Source: Dastarcus helophoroides
Lineage: Eukaryota > Arthropoda > Insecta > Coleoptera > Bothrideridae
Reading direction: 5' to 3'
Length of the DNA stretch: 64,000 nt
Assembly: GCA_028583605.1 (NCBI GenBank)
Contig: CM053325.1
Location: 43,079,435-43,143,434, forward strand
Shown here piece by piece: positions 1-12,074 of this stretch. The notes under the pieces are model-generated. The model was not told the origin of the DNA. It saw only the letters and a list, made by a program, of their open reading frames with translations, and did no database searches. Position 1 is the stretch's first letter. Every line of letters starts with the position of its first letter. Made by a program: the position numbers and the translations under genes.

Positions 1-505
1 CTGGTTTGTATTGTATCAACCTGTTTTATCGTTGCCGATAACACAAATTCTTTGATAATACTCATGTGTTTGATAAAGTCTCCTTTCTTGAGATCTACTG
101 CCTCAACCAGTCTTAAAGCCACCGGAATTGCCCCTTCTTTACCTGTAGATGTAAAGGGGGGAAAGTCAGCATGACTTCCAGATCTGCAGTTGGACAGGTT
201 TTCATTGCTCCTGTAATTCCAAGACATGCTAAACGTTGTACTTTTGCAAGTTTATTATGCGCTGTCTTTTCTGTTGCTTTTGGCCACCATAATAATGAGG
301 CGTAAGTAACCGTTGGTCTGATAACCGTCAGGTAAGACCAGTAGATCATTTTGGGGTTCAGTCCTCAGGATTTCCCAAAAAGTCTACGGCAGGTCCAGTT
401 TACCACTGTTGCACGTTCGACTACCTTTGTCAGATGTGTGTTCCAAGTAAGTTTGTGGTCTAGCATTAAACCTAAGTAATCACTTCTTATGAAACAAATG
501 TGAGT
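1..505 (-). pseudogene. LINE reverse-transcriptase C-terminal fragment
   Basis: Reading the minus strand from about 500 down to the window edge gives the end of a non-LTR retrotransposon ORF2, the region after the RT palm. Visible phrases are SDYLGLMLDHKLTWNTHL (the 'YLG' thumb motif), then RPTVTYASLLWWPK and KVQRLACLGITGAM, which in Jockey/R1/I-type LINEs lie between the RT and the following domain. A TGA replaces an expected tryptophan near position 370, and a frameshift lies near 130 (the reading continues as ALRLVEAVDLKKGDFIKH). The element is therefore dead and is cut by the window start. Clade assignment within the I/Jockey group is uncertain. Confidence 0.8.
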
Positions 506-796
506 TTTTAATTTTGCCGAAAAGCACAGAAAACTTGCCTGTGGTCAACATAAACGTGTTTTCAGATTCAGAGTTTACAATAACGAGAAAAATTGGTCTT
601 TTGATTGGAGCTAAAATTTTCTTTGATTTAAATGTAGTTATAAAATTACATCAAATAAAAATAATCCTGTGATACAAAACACACAATTTGGTTAAGTTGT
701 TTCTGGCAAAAAGACGCACAAATCAAGACATAATTTAAATGTCGCTTTCTGTAACATAAATATTAGCGAAATAATAAGCAATCCAATTAAAAAATT

Positions 797-1190
797 ATGG
801 GAGTTGGAGAACATAGTTTCGAAACCGTTAAGTCAAATGAGGAAGCTAATGGTAAGTTGTATTTTCAAAATAACTTCTCTCGCAATTCAGATGGTAGGTT
901 TAGTGTTAAATTACTATTTAAGAAGAATTTACATTTATTAGCCTACTATCGAAATATAGCAGAAAAAAGAGAGCTAAATTTAGAACAAAAAAAACGATTT
1001 CGAAAGGAAGCCTCATTTAAAATACAATATAAAAATTTTATTCAGGAATCTATCACTCTAAACCACATGTCTATTGAAAAATGATGATTCCATGAGGTTC
1101 TCCATACCACACCATACTGTGATAAAGCAAGACAGTTTAACGACGAAATTGCGAGTTGTATTTGGTGTTGCTCAGCGCTGGAATGGCACT
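797..1190 (+). pseudogene. BEL/Pao pol fragment, start of RT region
   Basis: An open stretch of 95 codons begins at 797. It matches the pattern that precedes the RT in BEL/Pao polyproteins: GRFSVKLLFKKN (family pattern 'GRYxVxLPFK'), a helix ending NLEQKKRFRKEA, and YKNFIQESITLNHM (family 'Y..FI.EY..LGHM'). Past the stop at 1082, other frames give IPHHTVIKQD and TTKLRVVFGVA, the family 'PHHxVxK' and 'TKLRVVFDAS' motifs. Homology stops near 1185, where a tRNA-headed insertion begins, and resumes near 1583. The ATG at 797 is internal, not a real start. Frameshifts show it is inactive. Confidence 0.8.
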
Positions 1191-1194
1191 CGAT

Positions 1195-1578
1195 GCTGCA
1201 TCGACTATTCAGAGAGATTTTTTAAATAATCACCCCTTTTCGACTTTAAACAATAGTTCTCACAGCTGAGATTGAGAAAATAATATAATAGTAGCTCCTT
1301 TGCAGCGCTTTCCAGCGCTATGGGGCGTAGCAGGTATGGGCTGCTATTGCTAGGGCATACAAGGAAGGCAGAGTGGCTAGCCAACTACTGCGCTTCAGTC
1401 GTCTATTATTATCTCGAGTTACACCCGAGTACTCATTTCACCGTAAGGCTGACAACGACCTTGGAAACCAGAGCGTTTCTTAAAAACGGGCCGTAGATAA
1501 ATCCACCAGCGGAAATCGAACCCGGCTCTCTTAGTTTGTAGTCCAGCACCCATACCACTGGACCACGGTCCCCTATGA
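1195..1578 (-). mobile_element. tRNA-headed SINE-like insertion inside BEL/Pao
   Basis: On the minus strand a tRNA-like head starts near 1575. It has an A-box-like GTGGTCCAGTGGTATGG (about 1550-1567) and a B box GCCGGGTTCGATTTCC (1511-1526), spaced as in a pol III internal promoter. The arms do not close into a proper cloverleaf. The body runs to about 1200 with a relatively GC-rich stretch (GGCTAGCCACTCTGCC). It separates two BEL/Pao RT pieces that are contiguous in the protein family, so it is an insertion. No clear target duplication or A-tail was seen. Confidence 0.55.
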
Positions 1579-1582
1579 TTGT

Positions 1583-2085
1583 ATGATTGAAAAAATGTTT
1601 AGACAAATTCAAATTCACAAAGATGAACCGAAGTATCAAAAAATGTTGTGGCGGGAAGATCCAGATGAGATGATACAAACACACTTAACACTGTTACCTA
1701 TGGTACAACAGCACTATTTCTGTCAGTAAGGCGTTTAAGGCCATTTGCTTCAGAATTTGAGACACAATTCCCTGTTACTGCTGAAGCTGTTCGGAATGAC
1801 TTGTATGTTGACGATCTCTTAGCGAAGCCCAAACATTAGAAGATGCTTTAAAACTTTACACAAAAATATCACATATACCTAAATCGAAATATTTGGAGTT
1901 GCTAAAATGTAATTTAAATCATATCGTTCAGAAATATCCGACCTTACACTATCAAATACAGAACATTATGCGATGCCTAATGATAAATTGAAAGGTTCAA
2001 AAACTTTAGGATTAATATGGGATTCTAACAATAACAATTTTAAATATTCCATAACAAAAATCAACAAAAGATAATTCCCGGTTTG
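1583..2085 (+). pseudogene. BEL/Pao RT fragment with YVDD box
   Basis: Continues the BEL/Pao RT after the SINE-like insertion. IEKMFRQIQIHKDEPKYQ and LWREDPDEM correspond to the family 'DIEKMYxQIxV...QRxLWR' block. VTYGTTALFLSVRRL and RNDLYVDDLLAKPKH carry the RT active site YVDD at about 1798-1818. TLGLIWDSNNNNFKYSI (about 2010-2060) is the connection-domain motif. Several frameshifts and stops interrupt it, and RNase H and integrase are not found downstream. This is a dead 5' truncated/3' truncated copy. Confidence 0.8.
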
Positions 2086-2089
2086 AAAA

Positions 2090-3718
2090 GTCAATTGTTT
2101 TCACCATCAAATTATACAGTCCAAAAAGAAACCAGCGAATCTCACACAAGTATAAATAATAATAACATGAAAAAGCTTTGCAGGCACTTTATAGAAACTG
2201 AAATTTAAACAGATAGAAAAGTAATCGAAATTTACATTTCTTAAAAGTGGTTTGGGATTTAAGTTATTTTTCCACCAGTATCGTAACACATTATCAGCTA
2301 TACCTTGATCCTTAAATATCCTTTACGGTTGAACATAAAAAGTGCGTTGCAACTTTTCAGTATCGCAACATGCACAGAAATGTCTCTCAAAGGAATAATA
2401 ATCCGTAAGTTAGTTACACAAAAGTACGCATATATTTTCGCATTTACATAAAACAGGGAGCATACGCTGTTACACAAAGAAGCAGGCGTTTAAAAAGCGC
2501 TTACGGTTTGTTAAATATGCACACCTTTTTATGCATTATTTTTATGTAAGTTTTATCTTAAAACTCCAGTTACCGACTTATGTATTTGGTTTGTTTGCTC
2601 ACAGAAGTTTCGGATAACGAGAATGTTAATATTCTTTAATAAAATCGCTAATAAAGAACCAAGTGGTGTTAGACGATAAAATCCGGCAAAAATAACCGCA
2701 GTTTGTTTTTATGGTTATTTTTAATATTCCTCTTAATGTTATGGCAACAGCAAGTAGGTCTGGAAAACGAATTTCGCCAATTATCTGGGACGGAATTTTG
2801 CTTTTTCAGTTTAATAATAAATATCGGAAGGATGTGATAGCTTAATTTCAAAGTTGTATAAAACCAGATATTATTTTTCTCATCGCTTTTACCAGAAAAA
2901 GTGTTTATAAAATTGATGAAACTAGTGCCGAGTTACAGAATGTTAATTTTTAACACCAAAAACTTTATTCGCAATTTTAATGTACAGATGGGACAGAAGT
3001 ATGATCGTATTAAAAGAAAATGAAAGTAAGATCTAAATTTAACAAATGTGCTATAACTGACTACTGCAATAATAAATGAAATATTCCGGAAAAACCGGAA
3101 TGGATGCCGTCTTTGTTTTTTAGTAGAATGCCCGATTTTAATTTCACACTTTGAGGTTCCATAAAATTTTAAGACTAGAACGTTTCCTTCTCAGCAGCAG
3201 TCCGTCACAGTTTTTGACATATCATATTTTTTGCATAAAACCAGGATTACAGGATTTCATTTTAAACTTAATAATTCCTCAATCATCGGAAGTAACTAAA
3301 TATTTCTTTAGGATCAGTTCTTTAAGATTTGAGCAATTTTTGGCAGTGTTTGTAATTATTTTGACATTTTTCGTGCGCCTACAACGATTTTTCAAAAATG
3401 GCTATTAAAAAATTGGGAAATATTGATTAACTTTGTCAAATATTTTATATCAGAAATGAATATAAATTTGAATTTATTTTATGATTTCTTGTACATCTTT
3501 AGCTTTTTTTGTTATATTGGCATTTTTAAAACAAAAAAATTGCTAGCTTTAACGTTTTTGTTTACAAAATTTAAACATATTTTGAAAATTTCGATTTTTT
3601 CTCAAAGAATTTTTTTTGGAAATATCGACTTTATATAAAATATATTTCTAATCTGTCATTTTTTTTAATTTAAGCCTTTCCTAGAGAATTTATTATTCTA
3701 AAATTTTTACTTATCAGA
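2090..3718. other. No recognisable feature
   Basis: AT-rich sequence with short chance open frames only. Part of 2300-2900 is less repetitive and slightly richer in GC than the surroundings. I recognise no domain or repeat in it. From about 3420 it becomes low-complexity T-rich. Confidence 0.6.
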
Positions 3719-4637
3719 GTTAGTACTATTTCACGTTTCACCATTAGGATCTCCTTGACTGCTATAAATACAGAGGCGGTTAAGTTACAAATAAAATTTG
3801 CCGTAATTTTATTTGTGCTATTTTTGTAGAGAAAGATTTAAAATATCTCACCTGGTTTCTAAAATATTTTGAAAAAACTGAAACCTGCCAATTTTAATTT
3901 TTTGAAATATTTCATTGTTTTATAAAGATAATTTTATGAAATTTGGTATTTGGAAATTAATCATCTATTATATTTTAATGGCAGAGTTGGATTTTATATC
4001 GGTCTCTTAGTTTTTAATAGAAGATCGGCAGTTTTTTTTCTTCTAATGGGAACCATATTGGAATTTTACATGATCCATTGGACCATTAGAACTACTCCAG
4101 AAGTGATTTTTATGAATTTTAATGGTGGGCCATGATGTAAAAATGGCAAGAGTATTTCAAAGTATATGGTACATGCTTTAAACTGAGTTATTTATAATTA
4201 CTAAAAATTAATCTAAATTTAATGTATGATAGCACACTTTATTTAAACAGAGACGGAATAATAGTAAAACAAATGAATTTATAAAATATTTTTACACGTT
4301 GTTTTATACTATTCGGCCGGGTAAAATTCCAATATGGCGTCCATAAGAAAAAAAATTGACAATTGCATATTGAAAACTAAGAAAGATAAATAAAATCTCA
4401 CTTTACCATTGAAATACAATAGATGATTCATATGCAAATATCAAATTTCGTAAAATCATCTTTATAAACAAATAAGATATTTCAAAAAATAAAAATTTGC
4501 AATTTTCACTGAGATATTTTAAATCTGTTTTTACAAAAATATAACATACAAAATTAAACAACTTTATTGTAATTTAACGACTCTGTATCGATGATAGTTG
4601 AAGAGATCCTAATGGTGAGACTTGAAATAGTACTAAC
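3719..4637. mobile_element. Foldback (long inverted repeat) element
   Basis: The left arm starts GTTAGTACTATTTCACG at 3719. Its reverse complement closes the element at 4637 (GAAATAGTACTAAC preceded by CACCATTAGGATCTC on the other strand). Similarity between arms runs through about 3719-4130 and 4310-4637 and includes AATCATCTATTRTATTT and ATATTGGAATTTTAC. The loop is about 180 bases. The 61-codon open frame at 3950 lies inside an arm and is most likely fortuitous. No transposase is visible. This is a non-autonomous palindromic element of unknown superfamily. Confidence 0.7.
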
Positions 4638-4757
4638 AATAACTTGAAATAGTACATATATTATATTTACTTTTGAATGTATAAACTCCATAATTTCATA
4701 ATAGAGATTGAAAATATATATTGTTCCGCGTTATCGGTTCGAATAATTAATACTTTG

Positions 4758-4895
4758 TGAATTGTAACCACTTTATTTCCAAACTGAATTCGGAACACTA
4801 CAAATATAATTCACTTAACTGACCAACTAATTAACACTGTTTAATGAACTAACTAGAAAATTTCGAACTAAATTTTATAATTAAATTTTGTTACA
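4758..4895 (-). mobile_element. Ty3/gypsy 3' LTR, internally deleted
   Basis: On the minus strand the LTR begins TGTAACAAAAT at 4895, directly after the polypurine tract, and reaches AATAAAGTGGTTACAATTCA near 4758. It includes an AATAAA poly(A) signal. It matches the longer LTR at 29021-29297 but lacks about 110 bases between two CTAG copies, plus smaller gaps. Similarity continues weakly past 4758 (AAGTATTAATT), so the true outer end could be nearer 4722. Confidence 0.75.
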
Positions 4896-4908
4896 CTGCC
4901 TTCCTCTT
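4896..4908 (-). other. Polypurine tract of the gypsy element
   Basis: The minus strand reads AAGAGGAAGGCAG immediately before the TGTAAC that opens the LTR. This is where plus-strand DNA synthesis is primed in LTR retrotransposons. It sits about 20 bases past the pol stop codon. Confidence 0.65.
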
Positions 4909-4925
4909 AACACTAATCTTCCCGA

Positions 4926-6352
4926 TCAGTTCCAATCGGTCACTTCGCCACTGTATTTGCATAGTCTGTTAAGGTGTACCACTTTCATCTTGATCCTAAA
5001 GCTACGCTGGATCCTGTATACCAAGTCGTTAATCCTCTTCAGTACTTTGTACGGCCCTTCCCAAAATGGCGTAAACTTCGGCGAAACTCGTTTCCTCCGC
5101 TGAGGGTTGTATAGCCATACAAATCCGCCCTCACTAAAACCTTCACGATTGGCGTTTACGTCATATCTTGTCTTCAACCGTTCCGTCGCCAAGTTGATCT
5201 TCGGTCGCACCAGGGCATGAGTCTCCAATATTGCTTCCCTCAAGCCGTCTACGAAACACATCGTCTCTCTGGAGGTCCCCCTTGGTGATCCAAACAACAA
5301 GTCACACGGAAGCCGCAGTTCCCTCCCGAAGATCACTTTTGCGGGAGTCTGACCCGTAGTTTTATGAGTTGCCGCGCGATAGGCCATTAGAAACAGTGGT
5401 CGTTGTCGGTCCCAGTCGCTCTGGGAATGATCTTAGAAAGATGTTCTTCCAAAGTCCTGTTAAATCTTTCCACCACTCTATCAGACTGTGGATGAAGAGG
5501 TGTTGTTCAAGTTTTCTTTACTCCAAGAAGACAGCACACCTCTTGGAAGACCCCCGATTCGAAGTTCCTTCCTTGGTCCGAGTGTGTTTCTAAGGGATAC
5601 GATGAAGATGTCCAAAAGAACCCTTGCGACTATGGTAGCTTTCTGGTTCGGTATGGCGTAAGCTTCAGGCCATTTAATGAAATTTTCCATGGCCACCAAG
5701 ATGTACTAGCTTCCATCCTTTGATGCTGGGAATGATCCTGCCACATCAATTGCAATTCTTTTGAATGAAGCTTTCACATTATACTGCTTCGGATTCCCTT
5801 TGGTTCTGGCACGAGGACCCTTGAATGCAGCGCAGGTGACATATTTCCGACACCACCGCTTGACGTCCTGCCTGCAGTTAACCCAATAGAACCGTTTTCG
5901 AATCTTCTCCAGTGTCTTGTTTATACCTAGATATTCACCAGAGGTCTCATTGTTTATCTCCCACAAAACTTGTGGAATGTTCTCCTGAGGCACCACCAAC
6001 TGCAAGTTGACACACTTTCCATTCGCACTTTCCCATGCCCCCTTCAGCACCCGGGCTTCTACCTGGAGGGATTTCCATTGGGCTCGCAAATTCTTAAGAG
6101 CTAAACCTCTGTCCGAAACCTTTTGCCATTCAGGTCTATCTCCACCTTCTTTCCATTCCTATGTGGGTCCGATATCAGCGTCGCTCTTCTGTAGCTCCAT
6201 CCATGTTCTGCCTAGACAGAAGTGACCCTTATATCCACTATGCCCTTATGCTCCTCGACTCGTCCGCAGTGTTTGCAATCCCCACCAGGTCTTCTGGACA
6301 AAGCGTCAGCGTTGTTCTTTGTTACAATATTCTTAAATTGATGCTTCTGTAA
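4926..6352 (-). pseudogene. Ty3/gypsy pol: RNase H end and integrase
   Basis: Read on the minus strand from 6352. NADALSRRPGGDCKHCGRVE is the end of RNase H (about 6320-6270). The integrase zinc-finger region follows at about 5980-5830, with NKTLEKIRKRFYWVNCRQDV. The expected zinc ligands are eroded: N and Y stand where histidines are usual, and a cysteine is replaced by Y. The DDE residues are all still recognisable: D in IDVAGSFP (about 5750), D in HSDQGRNFES (about 5570, shifted frame) and E in VVERFN (about 5470). The last open part, 5387-4926, has THKTTGQTPAKVIFGRELRL and a chromodomain-like tail ending at a stop 30 bases before the LTR. At least three frame breaks. An Osvaldo-like or related gypsy clade is possible but not certain. 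Confidence 0.88.
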
Positions 6353-6540
6353 ATAACATATATAATCAATGATCAGGACCAAAAAAAAAGAAAAAAATAA
6401 GTTACCTATTGACCCCAGTACCAGAAAACCACTATAAATATAACAGATAAGTTTGCATTAGTAAATTACTCTCTAATATGTTATACTTAAAATACATATT
6501 GAAGACTTAAAAACTATTGTAGTTATAATTAAAAAAAAAA

Positions 6541-6620
6541 ACAAGTTGTCCGTGTGATTGGGGATCGAATCTTGGACCTTTAAATGACGGGCGTAGATTT
6601 CTACAACTCAGCTACTACAC
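6541..6620 (-). repeat. tRNA-like SINE head
   Basis: The minus strand shows an A-box-like TAGTAGCTGAGTTGTAG (6601-6617) and a B-box-like AAGATTCGATCCCC (6559-6572) about 30 bases apart. No complete cloverleaf forms. It differs in sequence from the SINE head at 1.5 kb and the one at 45.7 kb, so it belongs to another family or is a lone tRNA pseudogene. Confidence 0.4.
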
Positions 6621-6624
6621 TTTG

Positions 6625-7635
6625 CACAATGTTGATTTACTTCTTCAAATTACGTACCATGTTCTAGGTACCTTTTACGTTAAATAGCGATTTATTTGTT
6701 TGTGTATTACCATTTTTTATTAGCAATACATCTTATTCAACTAACAGATAATGGTAAGTCTCTTAGTAGGAATCTTGCACTATATATAATACTGTTATAA
6801 AAATAGTTCTTATGAATTAATCTTATTTTAAAGGGGTTTACAAAGTTAAAATTTTCTTCTATAAATATCAATAAATTAGGTTGCGTTTTGGGCTCGTGGA
6901 GATCATATTCTTATGTATATAACCCTTTATCAGGAGTGATATAGAAACCTGTAAAAATATGGGGGTCACATTCGCACTCAAATTTTTAAATTGATAGGAA
7001 ATCGACGTCTCTGGATGTTACGTGTACTCTTTGGTGCGACTCACATCTGTTTTAGTTCTGATCCTTCTTTAGTGGTTATATGAAGATTAAACGGTGTCAA
7101 GATACTGCTAAAAGCATTTGACGTTTTGCCCACGATCGTAACGGACCTAACCAAATTGAAGGTAGAAGAGCAAGCTAACACAGTATATGTCAACAATACC
7201 AGCAGCTAAACTTTTTTGAAGTGAAAGTGGTCGCACAAAAAAGGGAACAAAGAAATAACTTAGTAGGTCAACCACACCAGAAGCGAAACTGATCAGTAGA
7301 TATTGAACGAAGGTGGCAGAACACGGTATCTCTGTATGTCTGTCAACCATGGGTGATTTTTTTTACAGCAGGGGAAATCTTTTATCGGAATCTGGCAAGA
7401 GAACCAAGCAATATCGAACACCGGTAAGCACTGGTTACTAACTAAATCCTGCCCCTGGACTTCAATCCTTCCATCGAAATAGTTCATTAGGACTAGTGTG
7501 CTAAAATTAGCCCTAGTGTATTAAAATTAACATTAATATGCTGATGTAAGCTATTTGCCTAAAATAAACAAACGCACAAAAATTTACTTCCGGAAGACTA
7601 ACCCTAGTGCTATTTAGAGAACCATCCTTGGTCTT
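6625..7635. other. No recognisable feature
   Basis: Mixed-complexity sequence. The 7130-7490 part has somewhat higher GC and two short minus-strand open frames, but no family motif that I recognise. Confidence 0.55.
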
Positions 7636-7639
7636 CTAA

Positions 7640-7835
7640 TTTTTGTTATGACAGTTGGATCATAGTCCACTGTCTATCAAAGTAGCTTGTTGGGATGAAC
7701 TCCGCGGTCCTAGAATTGATCTCTATGAGGAATTTTTTGACCTTTTGTAGATCGGCTTCTCTGCAAAGTTGCTCGTTTCTGATAAACCAGGAAGCATCTA
7801 TAATCTCATTGTTAGCAGGACTTTATGAAATACCT
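7640..7835 (-). pseudogene. Jockey-type LINE C-terminal scrap
   Basis: The minus strand gives IIDASWFIRNEQLCREADLQ followed by KKFLIEINSRTAEFIPTSYF. This matches the post-RT 'NAPWYVRNxxLHxDL' segment of Jockey LINEs, also present in a different copy at 53.2 kb. Only about 50 codons survive, with broken frame on the 5' side. Confidence 0.65.
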
Positions 7836-7839
7836 GGAG

Positions 7840-10265
7840 TTTTTTGATATGGTGGCAGATGCGTAGGTCATTGCTGGTTTTAGGATTGATTTCCGAAGCA
7901 ACAGTATAAGTCCAATGCAGAGTTAATTGTTTTTACCAATCAAAGCTTGGAGCAGTCCCTTTAGCATTTGGATTTTGTACACGGCATATCCGAAATTTCC
8001 ATCTAAAATGTTTGTTAAAATTTCGACAATAAACCCGAAATTTGATCTTATTACAAATAATCTGACGTTACTTAAAAAATTTTCGACTTTAATCTTCAAT
8101 TTAATTTCCAACTCATCTTTTTAACATTTTAAACTCAAAGCGGAAATGTCATATTATTCGAAATTTCTAATTAAATTGTTTTTAAATTTTGCGTGTTAGA
8201 GAAAACCTCGAATTTTTATAATTTTATACAAAATTTAACGCGAAATTAAATTAGAAATTACAATAATAATGTAAAAAAGAAAACAGTAGAAATTCAGAAT
8301 TTAAAATTGTAATTAAAGTCGAAGTTTTGAGATTGAATTTCGAATGAATCTTTTAATTGGAATTAAATCCAAAAAGGTAAACATAACGATTTTGTAGTCC
8401 AACTTTAGGTTGTCTTTCGATATAAAGGTAGGCATTTTAAGTAAGTGAAAATTCTGGGAAAACTCTTTTGAAAGATTGAAACCAATACTTCGTTTGAGAA
8501 TTCGATATTTTGAAAAAAAAAAGACAAATCCACTGGACTAGACTAAATGTATTAATTTTTCAGAATATATTTGAAACAAATTTACGATCGTTGGTCTTTC
8601 ACTATTAACTCCATCAACGCTTTTCTTACCCTCGTATCAAAATAATTTTTCCAAACAGAGGTAGAAGCGTAACTCAATTTTTTTGGAGACGAAAATTTAG
8701 TTCCTGCTATAAATAAATATCTTTCGGGACAAAAGTAAGGGAATTTTTATGTAACTTATCTACAATGTTATTCAAAGTCGTCCTTTGTCAAACTGTTATT
8801 ATTTTAAAAGATAAAAAGGCCAAAGTAACGCCCACCGTACAAAAAGCAGATAAATTCTATAAATCTTAGCCGGTGCTATTTTCTTTTCCTATTTTCCGTT
8901 GAAAAACGATATTATGATCCCTAATTTAAAAGTTAGGGAATTGGACACCTAACCTCTTGATAACATTCATGCCATGTCCAGGCGTTTTTAGAATTAAAGT
9001 TCAAACGTGTCTCACAGGGCATCGTCCTTTATCGGAAAGAAACATTTTTCAGTTTCTATTCCTGGACTAAAAATATAAATTCTTGCTAACATTGCATATT
9101 TTAAGGATAACTGTATTTGTTTGACTACATACTTTTCATTTATTGTGCATCTTATTCATCATGGAGAAACAGACTTTCATTATTATAGTAATATCAAATA
9201 ATATCTCAGTGCATTAAATATGAAAGGTTATTTATTGACATTGGGGTTTTTGTAAGACATATTTCATAAATCTGATTTGACATGTTTTGTTTTTTTGCGT
9301 TTAAAGTACGGTCGGACAATTTCCTCATAAACTAATTTGCTTTCTGGCTGTTTCTTTTTACTAAGAGTTTCATTCTTTCAATGAATCCTAATTATTTTGA
9401 AGCTTTCTTGCGAAATTTTTTATTTATGTTGGGTTTTAAAAAAGTTGAAATGACCTTATAATTGGATTCAAAATGTTTTCAAGATCACGGATTTTATTTC
9501 TAATTAAAGTAATAGAATTTCACAGTTTCGCGAGTTGCGTAATAAAAAAAATAATTAGGTATCAAATATACGTCATTATATTAATTAAAGCTGTACACTT
9601 TTACGCTCCAGTCTGCTACCAAAATAGAAACTTTAAAACAAGTGGCTTGTTTACTCTTTTTTTATCTCGGAATAAGTTTCAAATTAAGCTCTCTCTTGAG
9701 TTTTTTCTTTCACAAAAATGTTTAATTAAATAATACGTATTTAGGAATCCTTCTATTAAAAGGAGATCGACATTATACGTTAGAAGAACTTCATTCGCAT
9801 GACAACAGTGAAGCAGTTGAGTCTAATATTTAAAATTTAAATGAATATTTATAATTTATAATATTTCATTAGCTACATTAGTTTTTTTTCACAAGATTTT
9901 AGATACTCAATACACATAAAAAAAATGAATGATTTCAGTAGGATTGTACAATATCCATATATGAATCTTTTTGTATGATGTAGAAGCAATGCTAAATAAA
10001 GTCAACCCTTTAAAGCATTTATTCCTAGAAAAAAGTGGCAAAAAGCAAAACAGACATGCCGAAATATAAAAAAATAAGATGATGAATACATTAGGTTTAT
10101 TCCTTCTTGATTCAATTAACCTTTAAACCCTCAAATGGAAATAACGTACAGTGTAAGTTTTCATAATGGATATTTCCCATTTTTCTTTTTATTTTTAATC
10201 AAATCAAAAATTAAAAAACTGATTTTACTGTTCTCTACGTAACGAATTGTAATCTACGTAGAGTA
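7840..10265. other. No gene; short low-complexity stretch
   Basis: 8090-8360 contains the degenerate pattern of A/T runs around CGACTTTAAT and TTTCAAT seen in larger blocks elsewhere. The rest is AT-rich single-copy-looking sequence with chance open frames only. Confidence 0.55.
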
Positions 10266-10267
10266 GT

Positions 10268-10335
10268 ATCATTGTAAACATACAAGGTATGGAAAAAATG
10301 TATACTTTTTTAAATGGAAAACCCTGTATATATTT
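10268..10335 (-). repeat. Remnant end of a TA-CAGGGT element
   Basis: The sequence ends AAATGGAAAACCCTGTATATA. On the minus strand this reads TATATACAGGGTTTTCC, the same style of terminus (TA then CAGGGT) as several complete elements in the window. No partner end was found, so it is only a terminal scrap. Confidence 0.4.
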
Positions 10336-10937
10336 GAAGATTCTAGTTCATCCAGTCATTCTAATTACAAATATATATATATATATATACAGGGTGAGTC
10401 ACTAAGCGAAAATCGGTCTTTGGTAGGAGTATCGTTCAAAATATCGAAAAATGTTTCGAATAAAAGTTGTTCGAAATAAAGTTCTCCACAACCTAAAATT
10501 ATTGCTAAATATGGTGGCCTTCCGGTTGCACCGGAAATGAACACAACTTTCTTATTTTAAATAGAACACCCTATGTGATTTTACATTTTTGGATTCCTTG
10601 TTAAAAATGAATATGAATTTATTAAGACAAAATAGGCCCTTAGTTGAACCGTTTTCGCGTAATTTAATTTTTTTGGTTAAATTTGACGATTTCGGAGCTT
10701 GACGCCATTAACGATATTTTCCAAACGCAATGACTCAGAGTTGTGTGGCATACGGTTTTGGATTCAGGAAGAAATGAAGTATTTGTTTACGTCTTTGCTG
10801 TTAGCAAGATTTCTTAAATTTCTTCACATCCGTCGACTCAATTCTTCAGTTGTTCAAACATGCATAACTTAATTTTTTCAAATGGAACTACCTATCTTGG
10901 ATTATCTTATCGAATGCGAAATTAAATTACCTTTTTT

Positions 10938-11855
10938 TTGCCTGCCTTTGGCAGTGCTGACAGAAATCCATTTCTTGCCTCAAGAATTTATGCCCAACGC
11001 TTTGCCGATCGGAGACATTCAAATTCAGCGGCATTCGCTAAATTGAGAGAGAGGTTTGAGCGAACTGGTAGTACGAAATACGAGAAAAAGGAGCGTAGAA
11101 AACCAACGACGCATGAAGAAAACCAAGTTTTAGTAGCGGCTGCTGTTGTCCAAAATCCGCATTTAATTACCAGAATAATAAGCACGGAATTACAAATTAC
11201 AAACCTCGGTTTCACGAATCTTGCGTAAAAATAAGTTTCATCCGTATCGTGTCCAGCTAGTACAGGAACTCAATCAAGCTGATTTCAACAACCGAATGCA
11301 ATTTTGTGAGTGGACGTTACGAAAACTACAAGAACAAAATGACTTTTTGGACAATGTACTATTTACCGCCGAATGTACATTTCATAAGAACGGCTTCGTG
11401 GGAAGACACAACTTCCATTACTACCACACTGAAAATCCTCATTGGATAAGGCCCTTAGACCATCAGCATAGGTGATCTCTGAATGTTTGGGGTGGTGTCA
11501 TAGGAAGATTTGATGTCGGACCACACTTCTTCAATGAACATTTGAATGCCAACAATTACTTGCATTTTTTGCAAAATCAATTGCCCGAAATGATAGACAA
11601 TCTGCCTCTTGCTGTCGTGCGACAAATATGGTTCCAACATGATGGGGCACCGGCACATTATGGGAGGGATGTAAGGGAGTTTCTCATTATCAATTCCCTA
11701 ACAAGTGGATAGGAAGAGGAGGTCCAGTGGCATGGCCCGCAAGATCACCGGATTTAACTAAGCCAGACTTTTTCTTGTGGGGTCATGTTAAGCAAGTTGT
11801 GTACCAGGAACCACCAACTACCCGAGAAGACATGATAGACGTGTGATAGGGTGCG
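10938..11855 (+). pseudogene. DUF4817/DDE transposase, left copy, broken
   Basis: The N-terminal part carries the DUF4817-like helix-turn-helix seen in many insect transposase genes: GSADRNPFLASRIYAQRFA then FAKLRERFERTGS and RRKPTTHEENQVLVAA. The linker is KFHPYRVQLVQELNQADF. The catalytic core follows: FTAECTFHKNGFVGRHN (the usual first Asp, in 'FxDE', is Ala here), WFQHDGAPAHYGRD (second Asp intact) and ARSPDLTKPDFFLWGHVK (third Asp intact). The true start is lost in a 230-base deletion. Other breaks are a frameshift near 11215, TGA for Trp at about 11472, a frameshift near 11680 and TGA near 11845. Confidence 0.85.
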
Positions 11856-12074
11856 TGTTGCTTTCCAAAGTATCAATGAAAACGTCTTGGTGGATGTGAA
11901 CAATTCTTTACTACAGAGACTGCGCATTTGCCATCGTGAAGTTGGTGGTTATGTTGAACATTTAATTTAATGTTATTATTACCATTGTTTATGTATCCTT
12001 CTTAATATTTGTTGCAACTTACTGTTACCGATTTGTTTATTATTTATTTACTTTCTTTAATGCTTTACACTGAA

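Noticed and set aside
5369..6225. Plus-strand frames overlapping the gypsy integrase
   Set aside because: They are the opposite strand of clear pol motifs read on the minus strand.
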